Part shown: piece by piece, positions 54,819 through 62,727 of the stretch
How the letters are laid out: each line of letters opens with the position of its first letter
How positions within the stretch are numbered: the first letter of the stretch is position 1
NCBI RefSeq assembly: GCF_009856605.1
Contig: NZ_CP047242.1
Coordinates: 866,001 to 930,000, forward strand
Source of the DNA: Trichormus variabilis 0441
GTDB taxonomy: Bacteria > Cyanobacteriota > Cyanobacteriia > Cyanobacteriales > Nostocaceae
Direction of reading: 5' to 3'
Length of the DNA: 64,000 bases
Program-made: the position numbers and the translations under genes
The notes under the pieces: generated by a model
What the model was told of the DNA's origin: nothing
Seen by the model: the letters and a program-made list of their open reading frames with translations, nothing else
Database searches by the model: none

Positions 54819-55147
54819 GCTTCTTGAATATGCTGTGTTAAAGTCTTAGTCAATGTGGTCTTAGAAACAGCGCCTACTACTGTATTAACTTGCCTTCCTC
54901 CCTTAAACACCATTAGTGTAGGAATGCTACGAATTCCGTAATGACTGGCAACAGTGGGATTTTGATCTGTATTCAGTTTTACCACTTTCACTAGTCCTTC
55001 GTATTCGCTAGCCACTTCATCCACAACCGGCGCTACCATCCGACAAGGGCCGCACCAAGGGGCCCAAAAGTCCACGAGAACTGGAACGTTGCTATCCAGA
55101 ACTTCTTGCTTGAATGTGGCTTCTGTAACATTTGTAATGGATGACAT
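54815..55147 (-). CDS. trxA2: Thioredoxin TrxA2-type (110 aa)
   Basis: A classic thioredoxin with [18 protein letters not shown] (redox pair WCGPC at about 31-35), the KLNTDQNP strand and the cis-proline segment RSIPTLMVF. It reduces disulfides in the cytoplasm. It is divergent from an ArsR-family gene whose sequence and position match RexT, the redox-sensing repressor of trxA2 in Anabaena. The 77-bp shared promoter region holds a 21-bp palindrome. It heads a five-gene minus-strand run. Confidence 0.93.
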   Translation of the reverse strand: MSSITNVTEATFKQEVLDSNVPVLVDFWAPWCGPCRMVAPVVDEVASEYEGLVKVVKLNTDQNPTVASHYGIRSIPTLMVFKGGRQVNTVVGAVSKTTLTKTLTQHIQEA

Positions 55148-55168
55148 ATTACTTGCCCCTTAATTCGT

Positions 55169-55189
55169 TTATTCGATATTATCGAATAA
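55169..55189. promoter_or_regulatory. Perfect palindrome between trxA2 and rexT, probable RexT operator
   Basis: The arms TTATTCGATA and TATCGAATAA are exact inverse copies around one central T at 55179. It lies in the divergent promoter region, 22 bp from the trxA2 start and 36 bp from the rexT start. ArsR-family repressors bind such AT-rich inverted repeats. RexT binding at exactly this site is inference. Confidence 0.75.
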
Positions 55190-55224
55190 TGAAAATATAA
55201 TTCATTTTCAGAGATAATGCAACT

Positions 55225-55563
55225 ATGAGATTTCTGTATCATCCAGACCGAAAAGATATTTCTTTACCAGGAGTGCTGTATGCCTTAGGTGATCCAGCAC
55301 GATTGGAGATTGTGCGGTTGTTAGCAAGCAAGGGGGAGCAGTGTTGTGCTGAGTTTGATTTTGCGATCGCCAAATCCACTATGTCTAACCACTTCAAGAT
55401 TTTGCGAGAATCAGGAGTAGTTCTGACCCGTAAAGAAGGGACACAGCACATCAATAGACTGCGGTATGAAGACCTAGAGGCTTTGTTTCCTGGTTTATTG
55501 GATGCAGTATTGCGATCGGCTCAACCGTTGTTGACTTGTCAACAGTCAGTAATTGTTAAATAA
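55225..55563 (+). CDS. rexT: ArsR-family redox-sensing repressor RexT (112 aa)
   Basis: A winged-helix ArsR protein: LGDPARLEIVRLLA, then the recognition region AKSTMSNHFKILRESGVV and the beta wing. It has adjacent cysteines at positions 40 and 41 (GEQCCAEF). These match the Cys40/Cys41 pair known to form a disulfide in RexT of Anabaena, which releases DNA on oxidation and so induces trxA2. The divergent trxA2 gene and the palindrome between them support the identification. The metal-binding ELCV(C/G)D motif of ArsR/SmtB is absent. Confidence 0.9.
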   Translation: MRFLYHPDRKDISLPGVLYALGDPARLEIVRLLASKGEQCCAEFDFAIAKSTMSNHFKILRESGVVLTRKEGTQHINRLRYEDLEALFPGLLDAVLRSAQPLLTCQQSVIVK

Positions 55564-55682
55564 TATCGATTCTCTCGGATAATTTTGAAACCATTTTCTA
55601 AGAGTTGTGGTTAAATTGAACATCAAGTATCATGCAGGCTATTTACCCTATTAGTAGAGATGCTTGCAGGGAGGATGGAAGA

Positions 55683-55931
55683 ATGAGGGTTTGGCTTGCT
55701 TGTTTTGTGTTTTTGTTTGCCCTAGCAGAGTTATTTGATTGGGTGAAAGGATTTGCCCTACCATTACCCATTTACATCCTTGGTGGGGCCTTCTTGGCTG
55801 TTGCTTCCAACTATGACAAGATTATTGGCTACTATTTCACCGATGTAACCATTAATGCTTCACTCGAAGAACCTCAGTTAAATTTACCCTCCCCAGTTTC
55901 TAATTTGGTTGAAGAAGATGAAGGGGCGTAG
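55683..55931 (+). CDS. Small membrane protein of unknown function (82 aa)
   Basis: The ATG at 55683 is chosen because GGAGG lies 9 bp upstream and the protein then starts directly with a membrane helix (MRVWLACFVFLFALAELFDW). A second hydrophobic stretch (ALPLPIYILGGAFLAVASNY) follows, then an acidic tail of about 30 residues. Two helices with both ends on the same side are likely. It lies between rexT and the kinase gene on the same strand. Family not recognised. Confidence 0.75.
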   Translation: MRVWLACFVFLFALAELFDWVKGFALPLPIYILGGAFLAVASNYDKIIGYYFTDVTINASLEEPQLNLPSPVSNLVEEDEGA

Positions 55932-56041
55932 GTAGATGAATAACTAATGACTATCGATCGCCTGTAGCCAGTAAATTGCTAAATTAAAGAAAGCTCTAGT
56001 TGGTCAGCTTGTAACAAAATTTTGGCTACTGCCCCAATCCT

Positions 56042-58282
56042 GTGATTATTGGAATATCAAACAAACTCCGCGCTGCTTTCATTAAGGATAAAAGTTACCG
56101 TGACACTGCTGTTAACAAGAACTGGTGGCAAATAATTTTAGTCACTAGTTTGGGAGTCACGGCTTTGGTGTGGGGAGTTAGGGAACTGAAATGGTTACAG
56201 TCTTGGGAATTAAAAGCTTATGATCAGATGTTGCGATCGCGTCCTGCTGAACCACCTGACTCACGAATTTTACTAGTCACAGTTACTGAAGAGGATCTAG
56301 CAAAAAAAGGTTGGAATTTAGCTGATGATACCATCAATCGACTGTTAACTAAACTCGCATCCTATCAACCCCGTGTCATTGCTCTCAATCTATACCGACC
56401 AGAGCAGACAAATCTAGGGGCAGGGCTGGAAAATCCCACCAATATTATCAGCGCCTGCTTATCAAGCAGTATGGGTAGGTCAGAAGTACCACCACCGCCA
56501 AATTTCCCGCCGGAGAATATCGGCTATAACGATGTGATTTCTGATATTGAGGAAGACCAAGTTGTTCGCCGTGCTTTGGTGTTTTCTGAAGCCAATGATA
56601 GTAAATGTGCGACACAATTCTCAATTGCAGCTTTAGCCGCAATTACATACCTAGAACAAACAGGTATTCACGTCGATTTTGAAAAACACCAATTTCATCT
56701 TGGTAAAACCGCCTTTCCCATCCTGACACCTAATTCCGGTAGTTACAAAGGTGTGGATGCTAAAGGTTATCAAATATTACTCAATTATCGTCATCCTAAT
56801 CATTTAGCGCCAACATTCACCCTGACAGAAGTTTTAAACAACCAAGTTAACCCTAACTTAGTCAAAGACCGTTTGGTAATTATTGGCACCACTGCATCTA
56901 GTATTCATCCAGGTTTATATACACCTTATAGTGCCGCAAAAGGGCAACCAACCAGAACCCCATCAGTTTTTATACATACACAAATCGCTAGTCAGCTACT
57001 GAGTACAGTATTAGATGGACGACCTCTGATTTGGTACTGGCCTGACTGGGCTGAATTGGTTTGGCTGTGGGCTTGGTCATTAGTAGGTAGCATTTTGGCG
57101 TGGCGGCTCAAGCATCCTTTACTAGTCGTCGTAGTTTTAGGTATAGCCTTAACGGGTTTAGTAATAATTTGCGCTGGTTTATTTCTGGACGCTGGGTGGA
57201 TACCTTTAATTCCACCAGCTTTAACTTTAGTTATGAGTGGAGTGAGTGTGATAATTTATAGGACTTACCGCACTCAGCAACAAACTAAGGTAATCATGTT
57301 GCAAGTGGAGAAACAACAAGAGGTAATTGAGCAGTTAAACATCCTCTTGAACGAAGCAACAGCAATAGCAGATACTACAGCGTTCTATGACCAACACTCT
57401 CACCATGATTCTGTTGTGGTCACACCCAGAAAAAAAGCTGATGATTTATTATTGGGTGGTCGTTATTCCATTTCCAGTGTACTGGGTGCTGGTGGATTCG
57501 GTCGTACATATCTAGCACAAGATACTCAAAGACCAGGGAATCCTACTTGTGTGGTAAAAAAGTTAATGCCAGCACGCAAGGATACAAAGTTTTTGCAAGT
57601 AGCACGGCGTTTGTTCATTACAGAAGCAGAGATTTTAGAATCTTTGGGTCAGCATCAGCAAATTCCGGCGCTGCTGGCTTATTTTGAAGTGAATGAAGAA
57701 TTTTATTTAGTAGAACAGTATATTGCTGGGCATACTTTGTATGAGGAATTACCACCTGTCACAGGTTTACAGAGTGAAGCTTTTGTTATAGAAATGCTCA
57801 AAGGAGTTTTAGAGGTTTTGGCATTTGTACACGAACATCGGGTAATTCATCGGGATGTCAAACCAACTAATATTATTAGGTCGGCGGAAGATAATCGCTT
57901 AGTATTAATCGATTTTGGTGCAGTCAAGTTGATGCAGCCACCAACTGATCAAAAAACAGAATTAGCTACGGTAGCCATCGGGACACGCGGTTATGCACCA
58001 CCAGAACAATTTGCAGGACATCCCCGTTTGGCTAGTGATATTTACGCTGTGGGGATGATGGGGATTCAAGCACTCACGGGAATATTACCCCAAGAACTTC
58101 CACCAGACCCGGAAACGGGAAATGTGATGTGGCGGAGTCATGCCACAGTTAGCGAAGAACTAGCACTAATTTTAGATAAGATGGTGCGTTATCATTTTAG
58201 CGATCGCTACCAATCTGCTGCTACTGTCCTACAAGATTTAAATCGCCTTTCTAGCTTGATACAGACATCATCCATTTCCTAA
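56042..58282 (+). CDS. CHASE2-domain serine/threonine protein kinase (746 aa)
   Basis: It begins with GTG at 56042, as no ATG precedes the first conserved region. A membrane helix (about 25-45) is followed by an extracytoplasmic CHASE2 sensor (about 50-320: AYDQMLRSRP, PRVIALNLYRP, DRLVIIGTTASS), then about three membrane helices (335-415), a short coiled coil and a Hanks-type kinase (about 475-740). Kinase motifs: LGAGGFGRTYLA, VVKKLM with the ATP lysine, HRDVKPTN and DFGAVK. It should sense an external signal and phosphorylate cytoplasmic proteins. CHASE2-kinase fusions are common in cyanobacteria. Confidence 0.92.
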   Translation: MIIGISNKLRAAFIKDKSYRDTAVNKNWWQIILVTSLGVTALVWGVRELKWLQSWELKAYDQMLRSRPAEPPDSRILLVTVTEEDLAKKGWNLADDTINRLLTKLASYQPRVIALNLYRPEQTNLGAGLENPTNIISACLSSSMGRSEVPPPPNFPPENIGYNDVISDIEEDQVVRRALVFSEANDSKCATQFSIAALAAITYLEQTGIHVDFEKHQFHLGKTAFPILTPNSGSYKGVDAKGYQILLNYRHPNHLAPTFTLTEVLNNQVNPNLVKDRLVIIGTTASSIHPGLYTPYSAAKGQPTRTPSVFIHTQIASQLLSTVLDGRPLIWYWPDWAELVWLWAWSLVGSILAWRLKHPLLVVVVLGIALTGLVIICAGLFLDAGWIPLIPPALTLVMSGVSVIIYRTYRTQQQTKVIMLQVEKQQEVIEQLNILLNEATAIADTTAFYDQHSHHDSVVVTPRKKADDLLLGGRYSISSVLGAGGFGRTYLAQDTQRPGNPTCVVKKLMPARKDTKFLQVARRLFITEAEILESLGQHQQIPALLAYFEVNEEFYLVEQYIAGHTLYEELPPVTGLQSEAFVIEMLKGVLEVLAFVHEHRVIHRDVKPTNIIRSAEDNRLVLIDFGAVKLMQPPTDQKTELATVAIGTRGYAPPEQFAGHPRLASDIYAVGMMGIQALTGILPQELPPDPETGNVMWRSHATVSEELALILDKMVRYHFSDRYQSAATVLQDLNRLSSLIQTSSIS

Positions 58283-58321
58283 AGTGTAGACTAGTTTAGG
58301 CAAGATCAATATGAATTTGGC

Positions 58322-59347
58322 ATGACTCAGGGGCAAGAAACAGCGATCGCAGGTATATATGAAGTATGTATAGGCGTTCCCGATCCCATTTTTGCGATTC
58401 AATATTGGGAGCAATTTGGCTATCGTATCGGTCAAGTCGGTGAATTACCCCAAGCCGCCGCCTATCAATTGTATGGGGTAAATTCTGGTTTGCGATCGAT
58501 TCGCTTGTATCATCAAAATGCAGATCATGGTTTGATTCGGTTGATGGTTTGGCAAAGCCCCACAAACCCAGGGTTGGGTTTATCTTCAATGAAAATTAAG
58601 GGTAATCGCTGGGCTACTAGCTTAACTGCTGATATATTAACAGTCTTAAATCACGCAGAAGATGCAAAATCATCTGGTTGGGCGGTGAGATACAGTTACC
58701 CTTATTGGGAAGTCATTTATAACAAAGAGAGAAAAAGCCGTCCTTTTATTGATCAAGCTGTGGGAGTGAGGGAAATGTTACTCTTGCAACCCTTGACTCG
58801 TCAGGTATTGTTCCAACGGTTTGGCTATACTCTACCCCATTACGGAGAAATTCACCAAGCTAGCACATTTAAGACCAGTCAGTTTACCCATATGGGTATT
58901 ATTGTTCAAGATGACAGCAAGGAAAGTCTGAAATTTTATGAAGAGGTTTTGGGTTTGTTGCGTGTGCGTGATGATGTGGAAACTAGTTATGAATCTTCAC
59001 CAGCCGGTCGGGATTTATTTGACCTGAAACCAGGGGAGAAGTTTATTGTCACTACCTTTGATGACCCCCGTTCTTCCCAGTCTGACTTTATGGCTGCACG
59101 TAGTGGGAGACTTTATGTGATTCGCTTTCCTGAAGCCATGAATTTAGAGTCACGCTTTGAAGCCGCCCAGCCTGGTAGCTTAGGGATGTCTCTTTATACT
59201 TACCGTGTGCGTGGATTGGCAACATATAGCGATCGCATCAAGTCCAGTCCTGTACAAAAGTTTACCACCATTATTGAAAATGAATTTCGAGAAAAAAGTT
59301 TCTCTTTCATTGCGCCAGATGGTTACTTTTGGAATTTGCTGGAGTAG
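58322..59347 (+). CDS. VOC-superfamily (glyoxalase/dioxygenase fold) protein (341 aa)
   Basis: Two or more vicinal-oxygen-chelate modules are suggested by the N-terminal IYEVCIGVPDPIFAIQYWEQFGY and the later FTHMGIIVQDDSKESLKFYEEVLGL (about 190-215). Typical fold marks such as a His at the start of the second module are kept. Metal ligands cannot be assigned with confidence. Its substrate is unknown; family members include glyoxalase I, extradiol dioxygenases and fosfomycin-resistance enzymes. It lies 39 bp after the kinase gene and converges on ycf35. Confidence 0.8.
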   Translation: MTQGQETAIAGIYEVCIGVPDPIFAIQYWEQFGYRIGQVGELPQAAAYQLYGVNSGLRSIRLYHQNADHGLIRLMVWQSPTNPGLGLSSMKIKGNRWATSLTADILTVLNHAEDAKSSGWAVRYSYPYWEVIYNKERKSRPFIDQAVGVREMLLLQPLTRQVLFQRFGYTLPHYGEIHQASTFKTSQFTHMGIIVQDDSKESLKFYEEVLGLLRVRDDVETSYESSPAGRDLFDLKPGEKFIVTTFDDPRSSQSDFMAARSGRLYVIRFPEAMNLESRFEAAQPGSLGMSLYTYRVRGLATYSDRIKSSPVQKFTTIIENEFREKSFSFIAPDGYFWNLLE

Positions 59348-59363
59348 AAGAAGTATAAAAAAG

Positions 59364-59393
59364 CGGGCTAACCGCTATGATGTGGTTAACCCG
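59364..59393 (-). terminator. Hairpin terminator between converging VOC and ycf35 genes
   Basis: The arms CGGGCTAACC and GGTTAACCCG pair with a single mismatch across a 10-base loop. Read on the minus strand the stem is followed by GCTTTTTTATA, a good U-tract, so it best serves ycf35; it may also stop the converging gene. Confidence 0.75.
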
Positions 59394-59422
59394 TGCAGCT
59401 TTGGGAACGCGCAGAGAAATTG

Positions 59423-59773
59423 TTATTGCAATACCAACTTCACATTGGCGTTTTGTAAACCGCGCTGTTTTACTTCAGCCAAGGTTTTGTTAACAGCATA
59501 TTTTTGGTTGATGGAGTTGATCAACTCGGTTTGGTTGTGCTTTTTAGCAACGCCCCACAGGTCAGCGATTAGGTCAAAAGAACCATCGCTGTTGCGAGAC
59601 CAACCTAGATCATATTCGCCGTCCAAAACTGCAACGATGTCGGAGCGAACGCGCTGACCATTGTAACCACGAACATCAGCTTCAGTCTTTACGCTGATGC
59701 CCAGGTCGCGCAAGGAAGCTTTGAGGATTTCGGCATCGGTGATTTTGGTGCGGAGAGTGCTAAAGTGAGACAT
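59423..59773 (-). CDS. ycf35: Ycf35 / DUF1257 family protein (116 aa)
   Basis: The sequence MSHFSTLRTKITDAEILKAS, the VRGYNGQ segment and the DLGWSRN.DGSFDLIADLWG region are typical of Ycf35, a small protein conserved in cyanobacteria and red-algal plastids. The ATG at 59773 is chosen for its GGAGG site; a longer frame to 59812 lacks support. It lies downstream of ycf46 on the same strand, an arrangement seen in other cyanobacteria. Function not established. Confidence 0.88.
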   Translation of the reverse strand: MSHFSTLRTKITDAEILKASLRDLGISVKTEADVRGYNGQRVRSDIVAVLDGEYDLGWSRNSDGSFDLIADLWGVAKKHNQTELINSINQKYAVNKTLAEVKQRGLQNANVKLVLQ

Positions 59774-59827
59774 TTGGGTTTCCTCCAATGAGAAGATTGA
59801 GAAAAAGGACAACGTTTTTTTTCAGGG

Positions 59828-59857
59828 AAGCCGCGCATAATGTGGGAGCGGCTTTTT
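59828..59857. other. Hairpins between ycf46 and ycf35
   Basis: The stem AAGCCGC/GCGGCTT (59828-59857 region) is flanked by T-runs on both strands, and GCTAGC pairs lie at about 59877-59886. It could end ycf46 transcription or form the ycf35 leader; its direction is ambiguous. Confidence 0.5.
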
Positions 59858-59915
59858 TCTCGTAACTGCTAGCTTTTTTGGCTAGCCTTTCCCCCTGGGT
59901 TAGCAGGGAAAGCTT

Positions 59916-61427
59916 TTAAAACTCCATGCGCTGGTATTCAGCGACGGAGGCTGCGGCGGGTCTTGCCCTCTGTCTAGCCCAGTCTCTTAGGGCTGTTACC
60001 TGTTCTTGCATCGTGCGAGACAGTGGCAATGTAGCTTTAAGCGCAGCAATAATATCTAATTGGGTGAACTCGCGGTCTTGGGCAAAGGCTTCGTACATTG
60101 CCGCAACTAACGCTTGTTCAATTTCTGCCCCGGAAAAGCCATCGGACATCTTGGCGAGTTGCTCCAAATCAAACCGGGTGATGTCTTCACGGCGTTTATT
60201 CAGGTGGATCTTGAATATATCACTCCTTTCTTCAGGTGTGGGCAGATCCACAAAGAAAATTTCATCAAAACGACCTTTCCTCAAAAATTCCCCAGGTAAG
60301 CGTTCGACTCGGTTGGCTGTCGCCATAACGAACACTGGAGATTTTTTCTCCTGCATCCATGTGAGGAAAGAACCAAATATTCGGCTGGATGTACCGCCAT
60401 CGGAATCACCAGAACCTGAACTACCAGCAAAGGATTTATCCAGTTCATCGATGAAGAGAATGGCTGGTGAGATAGATTCTGCTGTTTTCAGGGCATTACG
60501 CAGATTAGCTTCACTCCGCCCCACCATTGAGCCGTCGTAAACTCGCCCCATATCCAAACGCAACAGTGGTAAACCCCACAGGCGGGATGTTGTTTTGGCG
60601 ATTAACGACTTACCGCAACCAGGAACCCCTAAAATTAACATCCCTTTTGGTTGGGGTAAGCCATACTCTCTAGCTCTTTCTGTGAACGCATTTGAGCGTT
60701 GTTTGAGCCATTTTTTTAATTCTTCTAAGCCACCTACAGCATCGATGGTTTCATCTTCTTCGATGTATTCTAAGATGCCATTACGCCGAATTAGTTGCTT
60801 TTTCTCAGATAGAACTATATCTACTTCTTCTTCGGTTAAACGCCCTGTAGTTACTTGGGCTTTGCGATATACTTTCTCAGCTTCATCTTTGGTTAAGCCC
60901 AAAGCTGCTCTGAGGAGCTTTTCCCGCGCTTCTGTGGTCAAGCGTCTGCCACGACTCTGGTCTAGGTGGTGAGTTAAAACTTTGTTTAACTCAGACATAT
61001 CTGGTAGTTTGAAATCTAGAACGACTACTTCTTTTTCCAGTTCTATAGGTACTTGCTGCATCGGCGACATCAAAATGATGTTCTTTTGCATACCCTTGAA
61101 GCTGGCGATCGCATCTCGTAATGATCTTGTAGTCGCGGGAGCATCAATAAATGGATGTAAATCTTTAAGAATAAATATACCAGGTTCTTTCTGCCGGATG
61201 ATCCAGTCTATTGCTGCCTCTGGCGAGACAGTATTATGTTGACCGACATTCCGGGGTTGACCATACTCCACGATGCCATGAGTTACTGTCCAAACAAAAA
61301 CTCGGCGTTGGGGCCTTAACACTTGGGCGATTGTGGAAATTGCCTGCTCTGCCCGCTCTTCCTCGGAGGTCACAAGGTAGATTAGTGGGTATTGAGCTTG
61401 AATGAGAATGTTGAGCTCTTCTTTCAT
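59916..61427 (-). CDS. ycf46: Ycf46-type AAA+ ATPase (503 aa)
   Basis: The N-terminal about 200 residues are an atypical NTPase-like domain (LNILIQAQYPLIYLVTSEEERA). The AAA+ module follows at about 225-470: Walker A GVPGCGKSLIAKT (about 268), Walker B ILFIDELDKSF (about 325), sensor and arginine region MATANRVERLPGEFLRKGRFDEIFF. This is the Ycf46 family found in cyanobacteria and plastids, linked in the literature to photosynthesis regulation. It is 89 bp downstream of the RHH gene and upstream of ycf35, all on the minus strand. Confidence 0.92.
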   Translation of the reverse strand: MKEELNILIQAQYPLIYLVTSEEERAEQAISTIAQVLRPQRRVFVWTVTHGIVEYGQPRNVGQHNTVSPEAAIDWIIRQKEPGIFILKDLHPFIDAPATTRSLRDAIASFKGMQKNIILMSPMQQVPIELEKEVVVLDFKLPDMSELNKVLTHHLDQSRGRRLTTEAREKLLRAALGLTKDEAEKVYRKAQVTTGRLTEEEVDIVLSEKKQLIRRNGILEYIEEDETIDAVGGLEELKKWLKQRSNAFTERAREYGLPQPKGMLILGVPGCGKSLIAKTTSRLWGLPLLRLDMGRVYDGSMVGRSEANLRNALKTAESISPAILFIDELDKSFAGSSGSGDSDGGTSSRIFGSFLTWMQEKKSPVFVMATANRVERLPGEFLRKGRFDEIFFVDLPTPEERSDIFKIHLNKRREDITRFDLEQLAKMSDGFSGAEIEQALVAAMYEAFAQDREFTQLDIIAALKATLPLSRTMQEQVTALRDWARQRARPAAASVAEYQRMEF

Positions 61428-61516
61428 AAATCGACCTTCTTGAGACCCTAGTACAGTAAAGACATCGTTTTGTTGGTGACAACAACAGAATTATGACTTC
61501 CTTATCTAATTCCTAT

Positions 61517-61864
61517 CTAGCAAGGAACCAATTCTTCCTCACCCTTGGGATGGGTTTCTGCTTCAGCCATTTCATCAATGGGAAGATGGTCTTGACCAAT
61601 TAGTCCTGGTTGGTTTCCTAAAGCCACCAGTTCCCCATCACGTAATACTACTGAACTTTCACAATTAGGACATGAATAAACTTTGTGAGTTCGTCCGTAA
61701 GCAGCCGCCTCTAATTCGTCAACTAAGTCGGAGTTAGTTAGGTAGAAATCAAGGGCGCGTTCAGCAAGTTCAGACATCGGTTCGGAATCAATGGCCGAAC
61801 GAATCTTCAGCTTTTTGTGCAGTTCTGGCGATAGATATAACGTAACCTTTTGCTTAGTTTGCAT
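61517..61864 (-). CDS. Small ribbon-helix-helix protein with zinc-ribbon-like CPNC (115 aa)
   Basis: The first about 45 residues (QKVTLYLSPELHKKLKIRSA) match a ribbon-helix-helix DNA-binding start with one beta strand and two helices. At about 68-71 a CPNC knuckle occurs, but only one other Cys is present, at the C-terminal end, so a full zinc ribbon is doubtful. It precedes ycf46 on the same strand. A 17-bp inverted repeat lies 52 bp upstream of its start, which could be its operator. Function unknown; autoregulation is inference. Confidence 0.75.
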   Translation of the reverse strand: MQTKQKVTLYLSPELHKKLKIRSAIDSEPMSELAERALDFYLTNSDLVDELEAAAYGRTHKVYSCPNCESSVVLRDGELVALGNQPGLIGQDHLPIDEMAEAETHPKGEEELVPC

Positions 61865-61915
61865 ATAACTTTTCGATGGCCTTACCCGGGTATGTATATA
61901 ACGGTATCGACTACT

Positions 61916-61932
61916 GTCTTGGTTGTCAAGAC
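61916..61932. promoter_or_regulatory. Inverted repeat in a divergent promoter region
   Basis: GTCTTG (61916-61921) and CAAGAC (61927-61932) are exact inverse copies with a 5-base spacer. It lies between the RHH gene (minus) and the lipoprotein gene (plus), a place where a dimeric regulator could act on both. Confidence 0.45.
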
Positions 61933-62122
61933 GGTAAAACGCTTTGACGGCTATTTTGTTACCTTTGTTTACATTTGGTCTTGGTTCGTTACAAAGATCA
62001 TGACTAATTTAAGTTATTTAAAAGACTAAACTATAATTAGCTCCCAATTGAGACAAATGACTAAAGCTATCTTGAAAATCCTATATATACAAAGATTTCC
62101 AGTTTTAGAAAAATGTGGAATT

Positions 62123-62632
62123 ATGTCTACATTAGTAGTAAAAACTTTGAGATTAATAAAGGCTTTTTATACCAAAATTACTTGTATTGGCACAGCGATC
62201 GCTTTGTTGTTGATTTTGTACGGTTGCTTTGCCCCGGCCTTCAACATCACAGATATCACCTGGAGAACTTACAAAAATACCCGCTATGGCTTTGAGTTTC
62301 CCTATCCCAGTAACTGGAATGCTTTAGCAACACCGACAAACGCCGATGGTGTTGTTTTCGTATCACCCAAAAGCAACTCAGTAGAAATTCGAGCCTGGGC
62401 GAGTAATCAAGTAATAGAATCTCCAACCTCAGAGAAATATAACTTTCAAACAACTCAAGGTTTAACTGGAATATTAGGGATAGAAGCGAGTAATTCTGTT
62501 AGTTCAATGACGCTAACACTGACGCAAAACCAAGTTAAGTATAGCTGGCAAGGACGAAGCCCCAGTCAAGAATTTCCCAATTACTATCCCCTATTTTATT
62601 ACATAGCCCAGCAGTATCGGATTTCTCAGTAA
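62123..62632 (+). CDS. Putative lipoprotein with PsbP-like domain (169 aa)
   Basis: A hydrophobic helix ending ALLLILYGC gives a plausible lipobox, with Cys about 35 as lipidation site. The mature part starts WRTYKNTRYGFEFPYPSNW, which resembles PsbP-family and related cyanobacterial proteins. Start choice is uncertain: ATG codons at 62057 and 62123 are in frame; the second is chosen because it leaves a normal signal length. It stands divergent to the RHH gene. Function unknown. Confidence 0.65.
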   Translation: MSTLVVKTLRLIKAFYTKITCIGTAIALLLILYGCFAPAFNITDITWRTYKNTRYGFEFPYPSNWNALATPTNADGVVFVSPKSNSVEIRAWASNQVIESPTSEKYNFQTTQGLTGILGIEASNSVSSMTLTLTQNQVKYSWQGRSPSQEFPNYYPLFYYIAQQYRISQ

Positions 62633-62697
62633 AAGGGATTGGGGATTAATTTTCCTGTTTGCTTTCATTAACTAACGTCGTGTGCAACTTTCTCTCA

Positions 62698-62727
62698 GAC
62701 CTAACCCCCAACCCCTTCCCTTGTAGG
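62698..62727. repeat. Half of a cyanobacterial palindromic repeat, broken by the IS
   Basis: AGACCTAACCCCCAACCCCTTCCC-type sequence (given in parts: GACCTAACCCCC, CCCTTCCC) ends at TTGTAGG. The inverse half expected for this family, seen whole in PKS 1 at 20076-20178, is absent, and transposon-related sequence begins. Confidence 0.55.

Noticed and set aside
59926..60540. 204-codon open frame on the plus strand
   Set aside because: It is antisense to ycf46 and low in recognisable motifs; ycf46 has clear Walker motifs in the other direction.
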